Source of the DNA: Deltaproteobacteria bacterium GWB2_55_19
Lineage (GTDB): Bacteria > Desulfobacterota > GWC2-55-46
DNA length: 55,853 nt
NCBI GenBank assembly: GCA_001797465.1
Contig: MGPQ01000011.1
Location: forward strand, 1-55,853
Direction: 5' to 3'
The notes under the pieces are model-generated. The model was not told where the DNA came from. It searched no databases and was given only the letters and a program-made list of their open reading frames with translations. A program made the translations under genes and the position numbers. Numbering within the stretch: the stretch's first letter is position 1; every line of letters begins with the position of its first letter. Positions 28,454-37,609 of the stretch are shown here, piece after piece.

Positions 28454-29971
28454 TTGAGAAGGTTTTATAGCATCATACCCGCCATTGTCATAGTAGCGGC
28501 GGCGTTCGCGGTCTACGCGCAGACGCTTCAAAACGGCTTTGTCTACGACGACAACCACATAATACTCGCTAACGAGTGGATAAGGGACCTTGCGCGCATC
28601 CCGGATATACTCACGTCTTCGACCCTTTTCGCTGACCCCGCGCGCTCCGCCTCGAACACGTACAGGCCGCTACTCTTCCTCGTATTCATGGCCGAGCAAT
28701 TCGTATTCGGGCTTGAGTCCCCCTGGGGTTTTCACCTCGTGAATGTGTCGCTACTTGCGCTTAACGGTCTCCTCCTGTACGGCATAACCTCCATGTTGTT
28801 TGCGAAGGATGAGGAGGAACATGCCTCCGGTTACGGGTTTTTGCCTCCGCTCCTCGCTTCTCTTGTCTTTACGCTCCATACGATAAATTCAGAGGTAGCC
28901 AACTGGGCATCCGCCCAGGCGGAGCTCCTTTTTACGGCCCTGTTCCTATCCGCCTTCTGGATATATACGAAAGGCCCACAGGAGGCGGTTGGAAGGGCAA
29001 CCGTTTCCGCGCTTGTCTATTTCTTAGCCCTGCTTGTCAAGGAGACTGCGATAATACTACCTGCGCTCCTTTTCGCCTTCGACCTCATCCATGACGGCAG
29101 AAGGATATTCAAGAGGGCGTTCAATTACGCGATATTCTTCGGCGCGGCTGTCCTGTATATGGCCATAAGGACATACGCCGTCGGCGCGCTTGTGCATGAA
29201 AAGAAGATAGCCTTCAGCGCCTTCGAGGCCTTTATAAACATATTCCCGCTTATCACCCATTATCTCTCGAAGCTCGTCTATCCGTCCGGGCTCAGTATCA
29301 TCTATGAATTTTACCCGGCGCGCTCGTTCGGCGACCCGAGGGTCATAGCTGGGATGATTATCGTAACGGCCTTTGTCCTTGCGCTGATTTTCGTCAGGCA
29401 CAGGCCCATAAGGCTCGCCATCGTCTGGACCGCCCTGCCGCTCCTCCCGGTCTTATACATCCCGGCGTTATCGACCTCAGCGACGGCAGACAGGTACCTC
29501 TATCTTCCGACGGCGGGCTTCGCCATAATCATCGCGTCTGTCGCCCTCCGGGCCCTTAAACGCCCCGGAGCGATAAGGCTTGTCGCTGTCTCAGCGTGTT
29601 CTCTCGCGCTCGTCTCCTCATACGCCGTTGCCTCCTTCAAAAGAAGCGTTGTCTGGAGGGAGGACTATACCCTCTGGGCGGACGCGCTGGAAAAGTCCCC
29701 GAGGAGCGCGCACGTCCACTATAACTTCGCGTGGTCGAGCCTGGCGAAGGGGGACGCGAGGTCCGCGATAGAGCATTACAGAGAGTCTATCCGCCTCTCT
29801 CCGGAAGGCGCGGCGGACGCCCACTACAACCTCGGGCTCATATATACGGACCAGTACATCTTCGACGAGGCGGTCTCCGAGTTCCTGGCGGCGCTTGAAT
29901 TAAAGCCCGACTTTGCCATGGCCGCAGAGGCGCTCGCGAGGGCAAGGGCGCTTAAGGCGATGGTGGAGTGA
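28454..29971 (+). CDS. TMTC-like membrane glycosyltransferase with TPR repeats (2)
   Basis: A 505-residue paralogue of the preceding gene: about ten to eleven helices, then only two to three TPRs (about 410-490). The first loop carries NGFVYDDNHIILAN with the putative catalytic acidic pair, then NTYRPLLFLVFM, GFHLVNVSLLA, LLVKETAIILPA and ATADRYLYLPTAGF. Translation begins at TTG 28454, 2 bases after the stop of gene 1, with a GGGGGTGAGG site upstream. It is close in sequence to gene 3, including near-identical TPR codons, indicating tandem duplication. Function as for gene 1, inferred. Confidence 0.82.
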   Translation: MRRFYSIIPAIVIVAAAFAVYAQTLQNGFVYDDNHIILANEWIRDLARIPDILTSSTLFADPARSASNTYRPLLFLVFMAEQFVFGLESPWGFHLVNVSLLALNGLLLYGITSMLFAKDEEEHASGYGFLPPLLASLVFTLHTINSEVANWASAQAELLFTALFLSAFWIYTKGPQEAVGRATVSALVYFLALLVKETAIILPALLFAFDLIHDGRRIFKRAFNYAIFFGAAVLYMAIRTYAVGALVHEKKIAFSAFEAFINIFPLITHYLSKLVYPSGLSIIYEFYPARSFGDPRVIAGMIIVTAFVLALIFVRHRPIRLAIVWTALPLLPVLYIPALSTSATADRYLYLPTAGFAIIIASVALRALKRPGAIRLVAVSACSLALVSSYAVASFKRSVVWREDYTLWADALEKSPRSAHVHYNFAWSSLAKGDARSAIEHYRESIRLSPEGAADAHYNLGLIYTDQYIFDEAVSEFLAALELKPDFAMAAEALARARALKAMVE

Positions 29972-31611
29972 TGGGGAGGCTGAACGCATCGGTGTTGAGA
30001 TGGGTACTCGCGGCGCTCTCAGCCGTGATAATCGTAGCGGCCTTTTCCCCGGCGCTTCAAAACGGGTTTGTCTACGACGACCACACGCAGGTATTGAAGA
30101 ACCCGTGGATAAAGGACTTCCGTTACATCCCCGAGATACTCTCATCATCGCTCTGGTCGTACTCAGGCTATACCTCCAACACGTACAGGCCGATGCTCCA
30201 CCTGTCGTTCATGGCTTCATACTTCGCATTCGGCCTAAAACCCTGGGGATGGCACCTCGTGAACGTCTCCCTTCACGCGGTAAACGGGGTACTCGTATTC
30301 GGAGTGGCGTCGCGCGTGCTTAAGCCCGCCGACGAAGGGGCCTCTGTCAGCGGAAGGGCTGAGGGGCGGTCTTTACTCGCGCCGTTCTTCGCGGCGCTTT
30401 TCTTTGCCCTCCACCCGGTTAACGCCGAGCCGGTGGCGTGGGTCTCTGCTGTAACGGAGCTTACATTCGCCTTCTTCCTGCTGTTTTCATTTTACCTCTA
30501 CATGAGGTTCAGGGAGGGCGGAAGGCCGGGTCTTTATATAATTTCGCTCGCCTCTTTTGTGCCTGCCCTTTTGAGCAAGGAGACGGCCATTGTGTTGCCG
30601 GCCCTTGTCATTGCGTATGATTTATCCGGCGGCAAGCGGCGAGGGGGATGGAAATATTGGCCGGGCTTTTTAGCTGTGGCCGCGCCTTATTTGATAGTGA
30701 GGACGTTAGCCGTCGGCGGCGTCATCCAGCACAGGCAGGCGCCGTTGACAGGTGTTGAGCTCGTGATAAATGTATTTCCGCTCGTCTTTCAATACGCCTG
30801 GAAGCTCGTCTACCCGACGGGCTTATCAGCGCTCTACGAGCTCCACGCGATAAAGTCGCTTGACCTGAACGCCGTGGCGGGCATCGCGGTGACAGCGGCC
30901 TTTGTCGCGGCGCTCTTTGCGTCCCGGAGGAAGAGGGCCCTTCTCGCGGGCCTCCTTATGCTGGGGTTGCCGCTCCTGCCTGTATTGTATATCCCCGCGT
31001 TATCCACGTCCGCCTCCGCCGACAGGTATATGTACCTGCCGACCGCCGGGTTCGGCATTATCGTCGGCTGTATAGTTGAGGCTGTCTTCAGGGGGAAGCT
31101 AAAGGCCGCTTTTTCCGTAGCTGTTATCGCCATCATGATAGCGGTCACTGCCGCGTACGCGTTTGCTTCCTTTGAAAGGGTTGCCGTATGGAGGGACGAC
31201 CTCGCCCTCTGGTCGGATACCGTCAGGAAGTCGCCGGGGAGCAGGTACGCGCATTATAACCTCGCGCTCGCGTACCAGGGCAGGGGCGATCTTGATAACG
31301 CAATAGTAGAGCTCAAGGCGGCGATAAAGGCCGCCCCTGACTACGAGGACGCCCACTATAATCTCGCGTGGTGCTACCAGTCAAAAGGTGATAGCATTAA
31401 CGCGGCCATCCATTACAAGGAGGTCCTTCGGCTCGACCCCGGCTCAGCGGACGCGCACTACAACCTCGGGCTCATATACAGGAATGAGACGTTTTTTGAT
31501 GAGGCGGCTTTCGAGTTCAGGGAGGCGCTCCGGCTGAAACCCGACTATGCCGAGGCGGCAGGGGCACTTGCGGAGATTCCCGGGGCCATTGGAGGAGTGA
31601 CTGCGCGATGA
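29971..31611 (+). CDS. TMTC-like membrane glycosyltransferase with TPR repeats (3)
   Basis: A 546-residue member of the same family with about eleven helices and three to four TPRs (about 420-535). Motifs: NGFVYDDHTQVLKNPW, NTYRPMLHLSFM, PWGWHLVNVSLHAVN, HPVNAEPVAWVS, LLSKETAIVLPAL, SASADRYMYLPTAGF and the stalk VWRDDLALWSD. The ATG at 29971 shares its A with the TGA stop of gene 2, so translation is coupled; a GTG one codon earlier is possible. It ends with a 4-base overlap with the GT2 gene. Confidence 0.83.
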   Translation: MGRLNASVLRWVLAALSAVIIVAAFSPALQNGFVYDDHTQVLKNPWIKDFRYIPEILSSSLWSYSGYTSNTYRPMLHLSFMASYFAFGLKPWGWHLVNVSLHAVNGVLVFGVASRVLKPADEGASVSGRAEGRSLLAPFFAALFFALHPVNAEPVAWVSAVTELTFAFFLLFSFYLYMRFREGGRPGLYIISLASFVPALLSKETAIVLPALVIAYDLSGGKRRGGWKYWPGFLAVAAPYLIVRTLAVGGVIQHRQAPLTGVELVINVFPLVFQYAWKLVYPTGLSALYELHAIKSLDLNAVAGIAVTAAFVAALFASRRKRALLAGLLMLGLPLLPVLYIPALSTSASADRYMYLPTAGFGIIVGCIVEAVFRGKLKAAFSVAVIAIMIAVTAAYAFASFERVAVWRDDLALWSDTVRKSPGSRYAHYNLALAYQGRGDLDNAIVELKAAIKAAPDYEDAHYNLAWCYQSKGDSINAAIHYKEVLRLDPGSADAHYNLGLIYRNETFFDEAAFEFREALRLKPDYAEAAGALAEIPGAIGGVTAR

Positions 31612-32354
31612 AGAACGGCAAGGTGCTCTCCGTCATAATGCCTTCGTACAACGAGGGCGCGCACATCCGGAAGAACGTCGTTGAAACATGGGAGACGCTC
31701 GAGAAGGTCTGGGGCGATTCGTTCGAGATAATAGTAGTCGACGACGGGAGCTCTGACAATACCCACGCGGAGGCCCTGGCCGCTTCAAATATGCGCTCGC
31801 GCGTAAAGGTCGTCCATTACGCCGATAACCGCGGCAAGGGCGGGGCGCTTAAGGAGGGATTCAGGAACGCGGCGGGAGACTATATTGCCTTCTTGGACGC
31901 GGACCTCGATCTCCACCCCTCACAGATACCGGCGCTATTCAAGGTGATGGAGGAAAGCGGGGCCCAGGTAGTGATAGGGTCCAAGCACCACCCCTCTTCC
32001 GCCCTCAAGTACCCCGCCCACCGGAGGATAATAAGCAGGGTATACGCGACAGCGTTGAAGCTCCTCTTCAAGCTCCCCGTCCGGGACACGCAGACTGGGA
32101 TCAAGATATTCAAGGCCGAGGTGCTTAAAAGGATATTCCCGAAGGTCGTCTGCGCGAGGTACGCCTACGACCTCGAGATACTCGCAAACGCGCACCGCCT
32201 CGGCTACACGATAGCCGAGACGCCGATAGTCCTTAACTTCCAGAGGGTCGCAAAATGGGGGAGGATAAGGACGAGAGACCTCTACCTCGCGGGAATGGAC
32301 ACGCTCGCCATATTTTACAGGATGTACTTTACTCGGCACTACAAGGGGATCTGA
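31608..32354 (+). CDS. Prenyl-phosphate glycosyltransferase, GT2 family (DPM1/ALG5-like)
   Basis: A 248-residue GT-A enzyme of family GT2. Motifs: VIMPSYNEG at the N-terminus, VVDDGSSDNT, NRGKGGALKEGF, LDADLD (DxD), VIGSKHH and DTQTGIKIF, the last being typical of dolichyl-phosphate mannose or glucose synthases. No C-terminal membrane domain, so it resembles DPM1 more than GtrB. It would make a polyprenyl-phosphate sugar at the cytoplasmic face. Its ATG at 31608 overlaps the stop of TMTC-like gene 3 with GGAGGAG at 31591, and gene 4 follows by 6 bases. This context suggests it supplies the donor for the TMTC-like transferases. Which sugar is used is unknown. Confidence 0.87.
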   Translation: MKNGKVLSVIMPSYNEGAHIRKNVVETWETLEKVWGDSFEIIVVDDGSSDNTHAEALAASNMRSRVKVVHYADNRGKGGALKEGFRNAAGDYIAFLDADLDLHPSQIPALFKVMEESGAQVVIGSKHHPSSALKYPAHRRIISRVYATALKLLFKLPVRDTQTGIKIFKAEVLKRIFPKVVCARYAYDLEILANAHRLGYTIAETPIVLNFQRVAKWGRIRTRDLYLAGMDTLAIFYRMYFTRHYKGI

Positions 32355-32360
32355 CGCGCC

Positions 32361-34109
32361 ATGCGCTCTGAAAGGGGGCTTAGACTGTTCTTTATCGCGA
32401 TAGCCGCGCTCGTCTCATTCGCGGTCTACGCGAACACCCTTTCCAACGGGTTCGTCTACGACGACCACCTGCAGATAGAGAAGAACGTCTGGCTCGTGTC
32501 CTTCTCCAGCATACCCGATATACTCACAAGCCATGTCTACGGTTTCAAGCAGGAGATCAAGGTAACGGGCTCGTACAGGCCGCTATTCATGCTCGTCTAT
32601 CTCTTCGAATACGCCGCATTCGGAATGACACCCTGGGGCTGGCACCTTGTGAACGTCATCCTCCACGCCGTTTCCGTTATAATGGTATTTCTCATAGCCG
32701 ATACCCTGACAAGAGGACGCCGCGCAGAGGCCGGGGCGCCGCAGGTAAGGCTCATAGCCCCGTTCATAGCCTCTCTCCTCTTCGCCGTTCACCCGGCGCA
32801 CAACGAGCCGGTGGCGTGGGTCGCCTGCGTCCCGGACCTCTCGTACACGGCGCTCTACCTAGTTGCGTTATATATTTCCATAAGGTCTACGCGCGCCTTA
32901 GCCGTTGTACCGGCAATAATTTACCTCCTAGCCCTTCTTTTTAAAGAGACGGCTGTTACGCTCCCCCTTGCGGTATTCGCCTGCGACAGGCTCCTCGCCA
33001 AAGAAAAGACGGACAGCCTCAGGCGTTATCTCCCATTCGTTGCGGCGCTCGCGTTATACCTGGCCTTCCGGCGCTTGTTCCTCGGCGGCCTCGCTAGTGC
33101 GCCCTCGATGCACCCGTACATGGATGCAGGCATGGCAGTCATAAACGCCGTCATATTCTTTGCCGGATATCTCCGCGTGCTCGTCTTCCCTTATTGGTTC
33201 GAGCCCTTCAGTGTATTCGACCCTGCTGTATCGATGGCGGATGCGCGGTTCATATCCGGCGCGCTCGTCGTATCAGCCGTCATCGCGGCGGTCATATACT
33301 GCCGTAAAAGGCACCCGCTGGCGGCGTTCTCGCTCATCTTTTTTTCGATCGCCATATTCCCTGCGCTCTATATACCGGGCCTCAGTCAGAACCCGTTCGC
33401 CGAGAGACAGGCCTACCTGCCCTCTGCCGGGCTCGCGATAGGGGCCGCGGCAGTTTCGTCCCGAATGATAGGGGAGAGGGTTTCGCGCGCAGTCCTTGCA
33501 CTCGCCCTGCTCCTCGTGATTACATCCGTCTTATCATATGTCGCTATAACGCGTAACTTCGCCTGGAAAGACGACCTCTCCATCTGGACCGCCTCAGCGG
33601 TCTCTCAGGCAGGAAATTATCTCGCCTCGCACAATATCGCGGTTGAGCGCGTTATAGCAGGGGAAGCCGGCTCCGCCATATTCGATTACAAGGAATCGAT
33701 ACGGATGAACATGGAGAGAGGGTTCCCGGATGAAAAGACCCTTGTGCTGTCGAACCTGTATCTCGGAAAGATATACGCGGGCAAGGGCCTTCAGAGGGAG
33801 GCTGTTGCAAGGTTTAAGGAGGCCGTACGGCTCAAACCTGACCTCCCGGAGGCCCGTTTAGACCTCGCGCGCGCGCTGGAGGCGTCCGGCGACCTCGCGG
33901 GGGCGGTTATCGAATACAACCGGGCGCTCGATCTGCCATGGAGGAGGGAAGACCTCAAGGCCATATACAGGGACCTCGGAAGGGCGCTTGCGGGACTCGG
34001 CATGTACGAGGACGCAAAGATAAGCCTCGAGGAGGCGCTCAAGCTCGACCCCGACGACGCGGATACGGCAAGGGACCTCGCGCTCGCAAGGAGGTTGTCC
34101 GGGAGATGA
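32361..34109 (+). CDS. TMTC-like membrane glycosyltransferase with TPR repeats (4)
   Basis: A 582-residue paralogue. The membrane part (about 10-405) has SNGFVYDDHLQIEKN, TGSYRPLFMLVYL, PWGWHLVNVILHAV, HPAHNEPVAWVA, LLFKETAVTLPLA and FAERQAYLPSAGL. The last retains the AER..YLPS motif shared with eukaryotic TMTC but with Gln in place of the usual Tyr/Val region. TPRs at about 455-575 are spaced more irregularly than in genes 1-3. It overlaps gene 5 by 4 bases (ATGA). Confidence 0.82.
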   Translation: MRSERGLRLFFIAIAALVSFAVYANTLSNGFVYDDHLQIEKNVWLVSFSSIPDILTSHVYGFKQEIKVTGSYRPLFMLVYLFEYAAFGMTPWGWHLVNVILHAVSVIMVFLIADTLTRGRRAEAGAPQVRLIAPFIASLLFAVHPAHNEPVAWVACVPDLSYTALYLVALYISIRSTRALAVVPAIIYLLALLFKETAVTLPLAVFACDRLLAKEKTDSLRRYLPFVAALALYLAFRRLFLGGLASAPSMHPYMDAGMAVINAVIFFAGYLRVLVFPYWFEPFSVFDPAVSMADARFISGALVVSAVIAAVIYCRKRHPLAAFSLIFFSIAIFPALYIPGLSQNPFAERQAYLPSAGLAIGAAAVSSRMIGERVSRAVLALALLLVITSVLSYVAITRNFAWKDDLSIWTASAVSQAGNYLASHNIAVERVIAGEAGSAIFDYKESIRMNMERGFPDEKTLVLSNLYLGKIYAGKGLQREAVARFKEAVRLKPDLPEARLDLARALEASGDLAGAVIEYNRALDLPWRREDLKAIYRDLGRALAGLGMYEDAKISLEEALKLDPDDADTARDLALARRLSGR

Positions 34110-35833
34110 ACGGAAGGATCAAGACGCTCCTTTTCGCGCTCGCCCTCGTAGCGGCCTCTTTTGCCGTTTACCACGCTACACTCTGGAACTCCTTTGTCTA
34201 CGACGACGCGGAGCAGGTATTGAGGAACCGCTGGATCACGGATTCGGGGTATTTAAAGGAGATATTCACCTCCCACACGTTCGCCTTCGCGGAATCCAGT
34301 TACCAGGCTATCTCATACAGGCCTCTCTTCCTGGCCTTCTATATGGCCGAGTACGCCATCTTCGGCCTTGAGCCGTGGGGGTGGCACTTTGTGAACATAA
34401 TCCTCCACTCGGCGAACGCCATAATCGCGTTCCTTCTCATAAGGCGGCTCATGGGAGAAGAGGAGAGGGCGTCCTTTGCCGCCTTCGCCGGCGCTCTCGT
34501 ATTCACGGTCCTTCCGGCGGGGAGCGAGGTGGTCTCGTGGGTCGGGTGCGTCCCTGAGCTCTTATATACCTTTCTCTGTCTCGTTTCTTTTTATGTATAC
34601 GCGGGGGCCGGCAAGGGGGTCGTAAGGGTCGTGGCATCGGCCCTTATATACTTCATCGCTCCCTTCACAAAGGAGACCGCCATCATCTTCCCGGTTTTTT
34701 TGTATGTCTATGATTCGCTCCGCGATGGTTGGGTCCCGGTCCTCTCACGCGTAAAAAGGTACATCCCCTTTGCGGTGGCGGCCTTTGCCTACATCGGCAT
34801 AAAATCCGCGCTACTCGGCCACATAGCCGCGCCCGAACGGATACACACGGACCTTAAGCCAGCGGACTTCCTCGCAAGCGCCCCGTATCTTTTTGTTGAG
34901 TACCTGAGGGCGCTCGTATTCCCCGAGGGCGTCTACCCCCTTCAGCCCTTTGCGCCGATACCCTTCTTCGGCGCGGAGTTCATAGTCTCGGCCCTGGTCA
35001 TCGTTGCGCTCTCAGCCTTCTGTTTTTACTTCCGAAAAAGATTCGACAGGCTCGCCTTCCTCGCGCTCGCCATTTTAGTCGTGCCGCTCCTGCCCGCGCT
35101 CTACGCCCCGGCCATAAGCAGGACCCCTTTTGCCGAGAGATACCTGTATCTCCCGTCCGTCGGGTTAGCGCTCCTTATAGCGCTCGTCTTCCAGAGGGGC
35201 CTGCTCTATTCGGCTGTCTGGCGGAAGGCGCTTATTATCGCGCTCGCTGTCGTCTCGGCCTTTTACTCCGTCTGGTCGTACAAAAAGTCCCTCAACTGGG
35301 GGGACGACAGGGCCCTGTGGGAATCATCGCTCAAGGGGGGGCCGGGAAACCATCTCGCTCTGCATTCGCTGGGGTACATAGCCCTCAAGGAGGGCAGGGA
35401 CATTGAGGCGATGGAGTTGCTCTCAAAGGCGCTCAAATTCAACCTTGAGGGGAGCCACCCTGACCCGACGATGGTCCTCCTCACGCGGAAGATACTCGCG
35501 AATGCGTACCAGAGGGGAGGCTTGAGTGACCTTGCGGCGCTCGAGTACGAGGAGGTTTTAAGGTACGAGCCCGAGGACCCTGTCGCAGGCTTCAACCTCG
35601 GGACGATATACGAGGGGATGGGGCGCCCCGGCGACGCGATAGATCTCTATGAAAAGGCGCTTTACTTCGCGAAAAGGCCGGAGCTTCTGAGGGAGATTAT
35701 CTTGAGGCTCGGAGAAGGGTATGCGAAGGCCGGGCGCGCAACTGAGGCGCGTGCTTTATATGAGAGGGGCGCAGAGGCGTTCCCAGGAGACCCCGAGTTT
35801 CAGCAAAGGGCCCGCGTCCTCCCAGCGCGTTAG
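34106..35833 (+). CDS. TMTC-like membrane glycosyltransferase with TPR repeats (5)
   Basis: A 575-residue family member, most similar to gene 4. Motifs: NSFVYDDAEQVLRNRW, ISYRPLFLAFYM, PWGWHFVNIILHSAN, FTKETAIIFPVFL and FAERYLYLPSVGL, then three to four TPRs (about 425-560). The Asp pair of the first loop is kept. The start at 34106 lies in an ATGA overlap with gene 4; a longer reading frame back to 33938 lies inside gene 4 and is not credible. It ends the operon: a new promoter lies 30 bases downstream. Confidence 0.82.
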   Translation: MNGRIKTLLFALALVAASFAVYHATLWNSFVYDDAEQVLRNRWITDSGYLKEIFTSHTFAFAESSYQAISYRPLFLAFYMAEYAIFGLEPWGWHFVNIILHSANAIIAFLLIRRLMGEEERASFAAFAGALVFTVLPAGSEVVSWVGCVPELLYTFLCLVSFYVYAGAGKGVVRVVASALIYFIAPFTKETAIIFPVFLYVYDSLRDGWVPVLSRVKRYIPFAVAAFAYIGIKSALLGHIAAPERIHTDLKPADFLASAPYLFVEYLRALVFPEGVYPLQPFAPIPFFGAEFIVSALVIVALSAFCFYFRKRFDRLAFLALAILVVPLLPALYAPAISRTPFAERYLYLPSVGLALLIALVFQRGLLYSAVWRKALIIALAVVSAFYSVWSYKKSLNWGDDRALWESSLKGGPGNHLALHSLGYIALKEGRDIEAMELLSKALKFNLEGSHPDPTMVLLTRKILANAYQRGGLSDLAALEYEEVLRYEPEDPVAGFNLGTIYEGMGRPGDAIDLYEKALYFAKRPELLREIILRLGEGYAKAGRATEARALYERGAEAFPGDPEFQQRARVLPAR

Positions 35834-35862
35834 GGCCGCGCGTTAGTGGACAAACCGCTTTC

Positions 35863-35892
35863 TTGTTGTAATCCGACGTATTATGATATAAT
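35863..35892 (+). promoter_or_regulatory. Sigma70 promoter of the HEAT protein gene
   Basis: TTGTTG (35863-35868), an 18-base spacer, and a perfect TATAAT (35887-35892). It lies about 80 bases before the HEAT-repeat gene start. Confidence 0.65.
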
Positions 35893-35973
35893 CAGCGTGC
35901 CGGGACGGGGTTGGGGCGGGCGCGAGGCTCAAAAGCGCTGAATTGTGAAAAAACACGTCGAGGGAATATCTTC

Positions 35974-36795
35974 ATGGCTTCTGAAAGAACAGACTCTAAT
36001 CCGATGAGCTCAACCCGCGAGAAGCTGGCCCACATGTTCTCCAAGGTCATGGCAGGGACGGTCACGAGGGAAGAGGGGACGATGCTCCTCAACCACCTCG
36101 TAAAGGAGGACCATGCAGGTACGGTAAAGGAGCTCGCCTATCTTATCGACTACCCGCCCCCGGGCGTCTTTCCCAAGACCATACTCCACACCATAGCGCT
36201 TTCGAGGAACAAGGCCTTCTACAACATAATGGTAGGGAGCCTCGAGCATAAGAACGAGGAAGTCTCGATACTCGCGGCCCAGGAGCTCGCCAGGCTGAAG
36301 ACCTCGGACGCGAAGGTCGTGCTCGTCGAACACCTGAACAGCGAGGTATACCATGTGAGGAAGGCTTCAGCGATAGCGCTCGTAGATGGGTTGACCGACG
36401 GGATTGATATCGTCAGAAGGCACCTCATGGGCCAGGCAGAGCCCTTCTACAGGTCTACTTCCGCGCTGGCGCTCCTTACAGGCGGCAGGAAGGGGATAGA
36501 TGCGCTCCTCGCCATTCTCAATTCCGGCGAGCCGGGCCCCGTGTCCACAGCCGCTGAGGCGGTAATGGGGGCGTCTTCCAGGCTTGACGCGGGAGACATA
36601 CCAAAGGTCTTCGAGGCGTTGATGCTCGCCGGCGACAGGAAGGACTCAAGGACGATAATAGAGCTTCTAAAGGTGGCGACGGCGCTCGGAGGCAGGGCCA
36701 GGGGGTTCGATGGCTATGTGCAGGCCTTTGTCGACTACCCGTTCGACGCGGTGAGGAACGAAGCCGCCGACGCGCTCCGTGTGATCAGGGCCTGA
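35974..36795 (+). CDS. HEAT-repeat protein
   Basis: A 273-residue, all-helical protein with HEAT/PBS-lyase-type repeats of about 30 residues from about residue 70 onward (SILAAQELARLKTSDAK, then VRKASAIALVDG, and so on). No signal peptide or membrane helix. Start ATG 35974 follows GAGGGA at about 35960; an in-frame upstream ATG at 35911 has no comparable site and lies close to the promoter. It is convergent with the truncated TPR gene, overlapping it by 11 bases. It is probably a binding scaffold; function unknown. Confidence 0.78.
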   Translation: MASERTDSNPMSSTREKLAHMFSKVMAGTVTREEGTMLLNHLVKEDHAGTVKELAYLIDYPPPGVFPKTILHTIALSRNKAFYNIMVGSLEHKNEEVSILAAQELARLKTSDAKVVLVEHLNSEVYHVRKASAIALVDGLTDGIDIVRRHLMGQAEPFYRSTSALALLTGGRKGIDALLAILNSGEPGPVSTAAEAVMGASSRLDAGDIPKVFEALMLAGDRKDSRTIIELLKVATALGGRARGFDGYVQAFVDYPFDAVRNEAADALRVIRA

Positions 36796-37609
36796 ACCTT
36801 GTCCGTCTCAGGCCTTCAACTGCGTCGATGAGCCCCGGGTTCAGCCTCAGCGCGGTTTCGTATTCTTCTCCGGCGCGTCCATGCTCGCCAGACATCTCAA
36901 ACGCCTTCCCGAGCCCGTTATGGGCCTCGGCGGAGCCGGGGGCAAGCTCGACGGCACGGAAAAGGTTCTCGATGGCTGAGGCCGGGTCTTTTTTAATGAT
37001 GAACGTCTCCCCGATCAGCCTGTGGGCGTCCGCGTAATCCGGCGCGTACCTTAACGCCGTTCTGTATTCCCCGATCGCCTCATCCAGCATGCCCGTATCC
37101 CTGTAAAGATAGCCGAGGTTAATGCGCGTCTTCACGTGCGAGGGTTTTATGCCGAGGGCTGTCCTGTATTCCTTAAGCGCCTCCGGGAACCTGCCCTTCG
37201 TGTAATAGGCGTATCCGAGGTTGTTGCGGGCCTCGACGATGTCGGGTTTGAGCGCAAGGGCGATCTCGTACTTTTCTATGGCCTCGTCTATCCTTCCCCA
37301 TGTGTGGAATATCGCCCCGATGTTGAAGTACGCCTTCCCGTAATACGGGTATATCTCGATGGCCAACAAGTTCTCTTCGAGCGCGCGGTCGAGGTCGCCG
37401 TTTCCGGCAAGCACCGTCGCGTAGTTGTAATGCGGGCGGGCCTTTGACGGGGATTTGCCGACGACGTCCGCCCAGAGCGTCTCCGGGCTCTTCCAGACCG
37501 AGTTCCTGTTGAACGATATGAAGGCGAGCGCGATGATGGCCGCCGCAAGCGCGACTGATGGGAGGATGGATTGGCCGGTCCGGGCTATTGGGCGGCCGGC
37601 TACGCTCAT
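36785..37609 (-). CDS. Membrane-anchored TPR protein, apparent C-terminal part of a TMTC-like protein
   Basis: A 274-residue protein with one membrane helix (about 14-33), then NSVWKSPETLWADVVGKSP, a close match to the helix-TPR junction of the neighbouring TMTC-like proteins (their VWRDDLALW...KSP), and six TPRs (about 58-265). The catalytic membrane domain is missing. It may be a remnant of a sixth TMTC-like gene or a purposely shortened version. Its ATG shares a base with the stop of the beta-barrel gene (TAATG), so it is translated with that gene, which argues against a dead remnant. Confidence 0.78.
   Translation of the reverse strand: MSVAGRPIARTGQSILPSVALAAAIIALAFISFNRNSVWKSPETLWADVVGKSPSKARPHYNYATVLAGNGDLDRALEENLLAIEIYPYYGKAYFNIGAIFHTWGRIDEAIEKYEIALALKPDIVEARNNLGYAYYTKGRFPEALKEYRTALGIKPSHVKTRINLGYLYRDTGMLDEAIGEYRTALRYAPDYADAHRLIGETFIIKKDPASAIENLFRAVELAPGSAEAHNGLGKAFEMSGEHGRAGEEYETALRLNPGLIDAVEGLRRTRFRP

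Noticed and set aside
33938-34105. N-terminal extension of TMTC-like gene 5
   Set aside because: It overlaps gene 4 in another frame; the ATGA overlap at 34106 and the hydrophobic first helix mark the real start.
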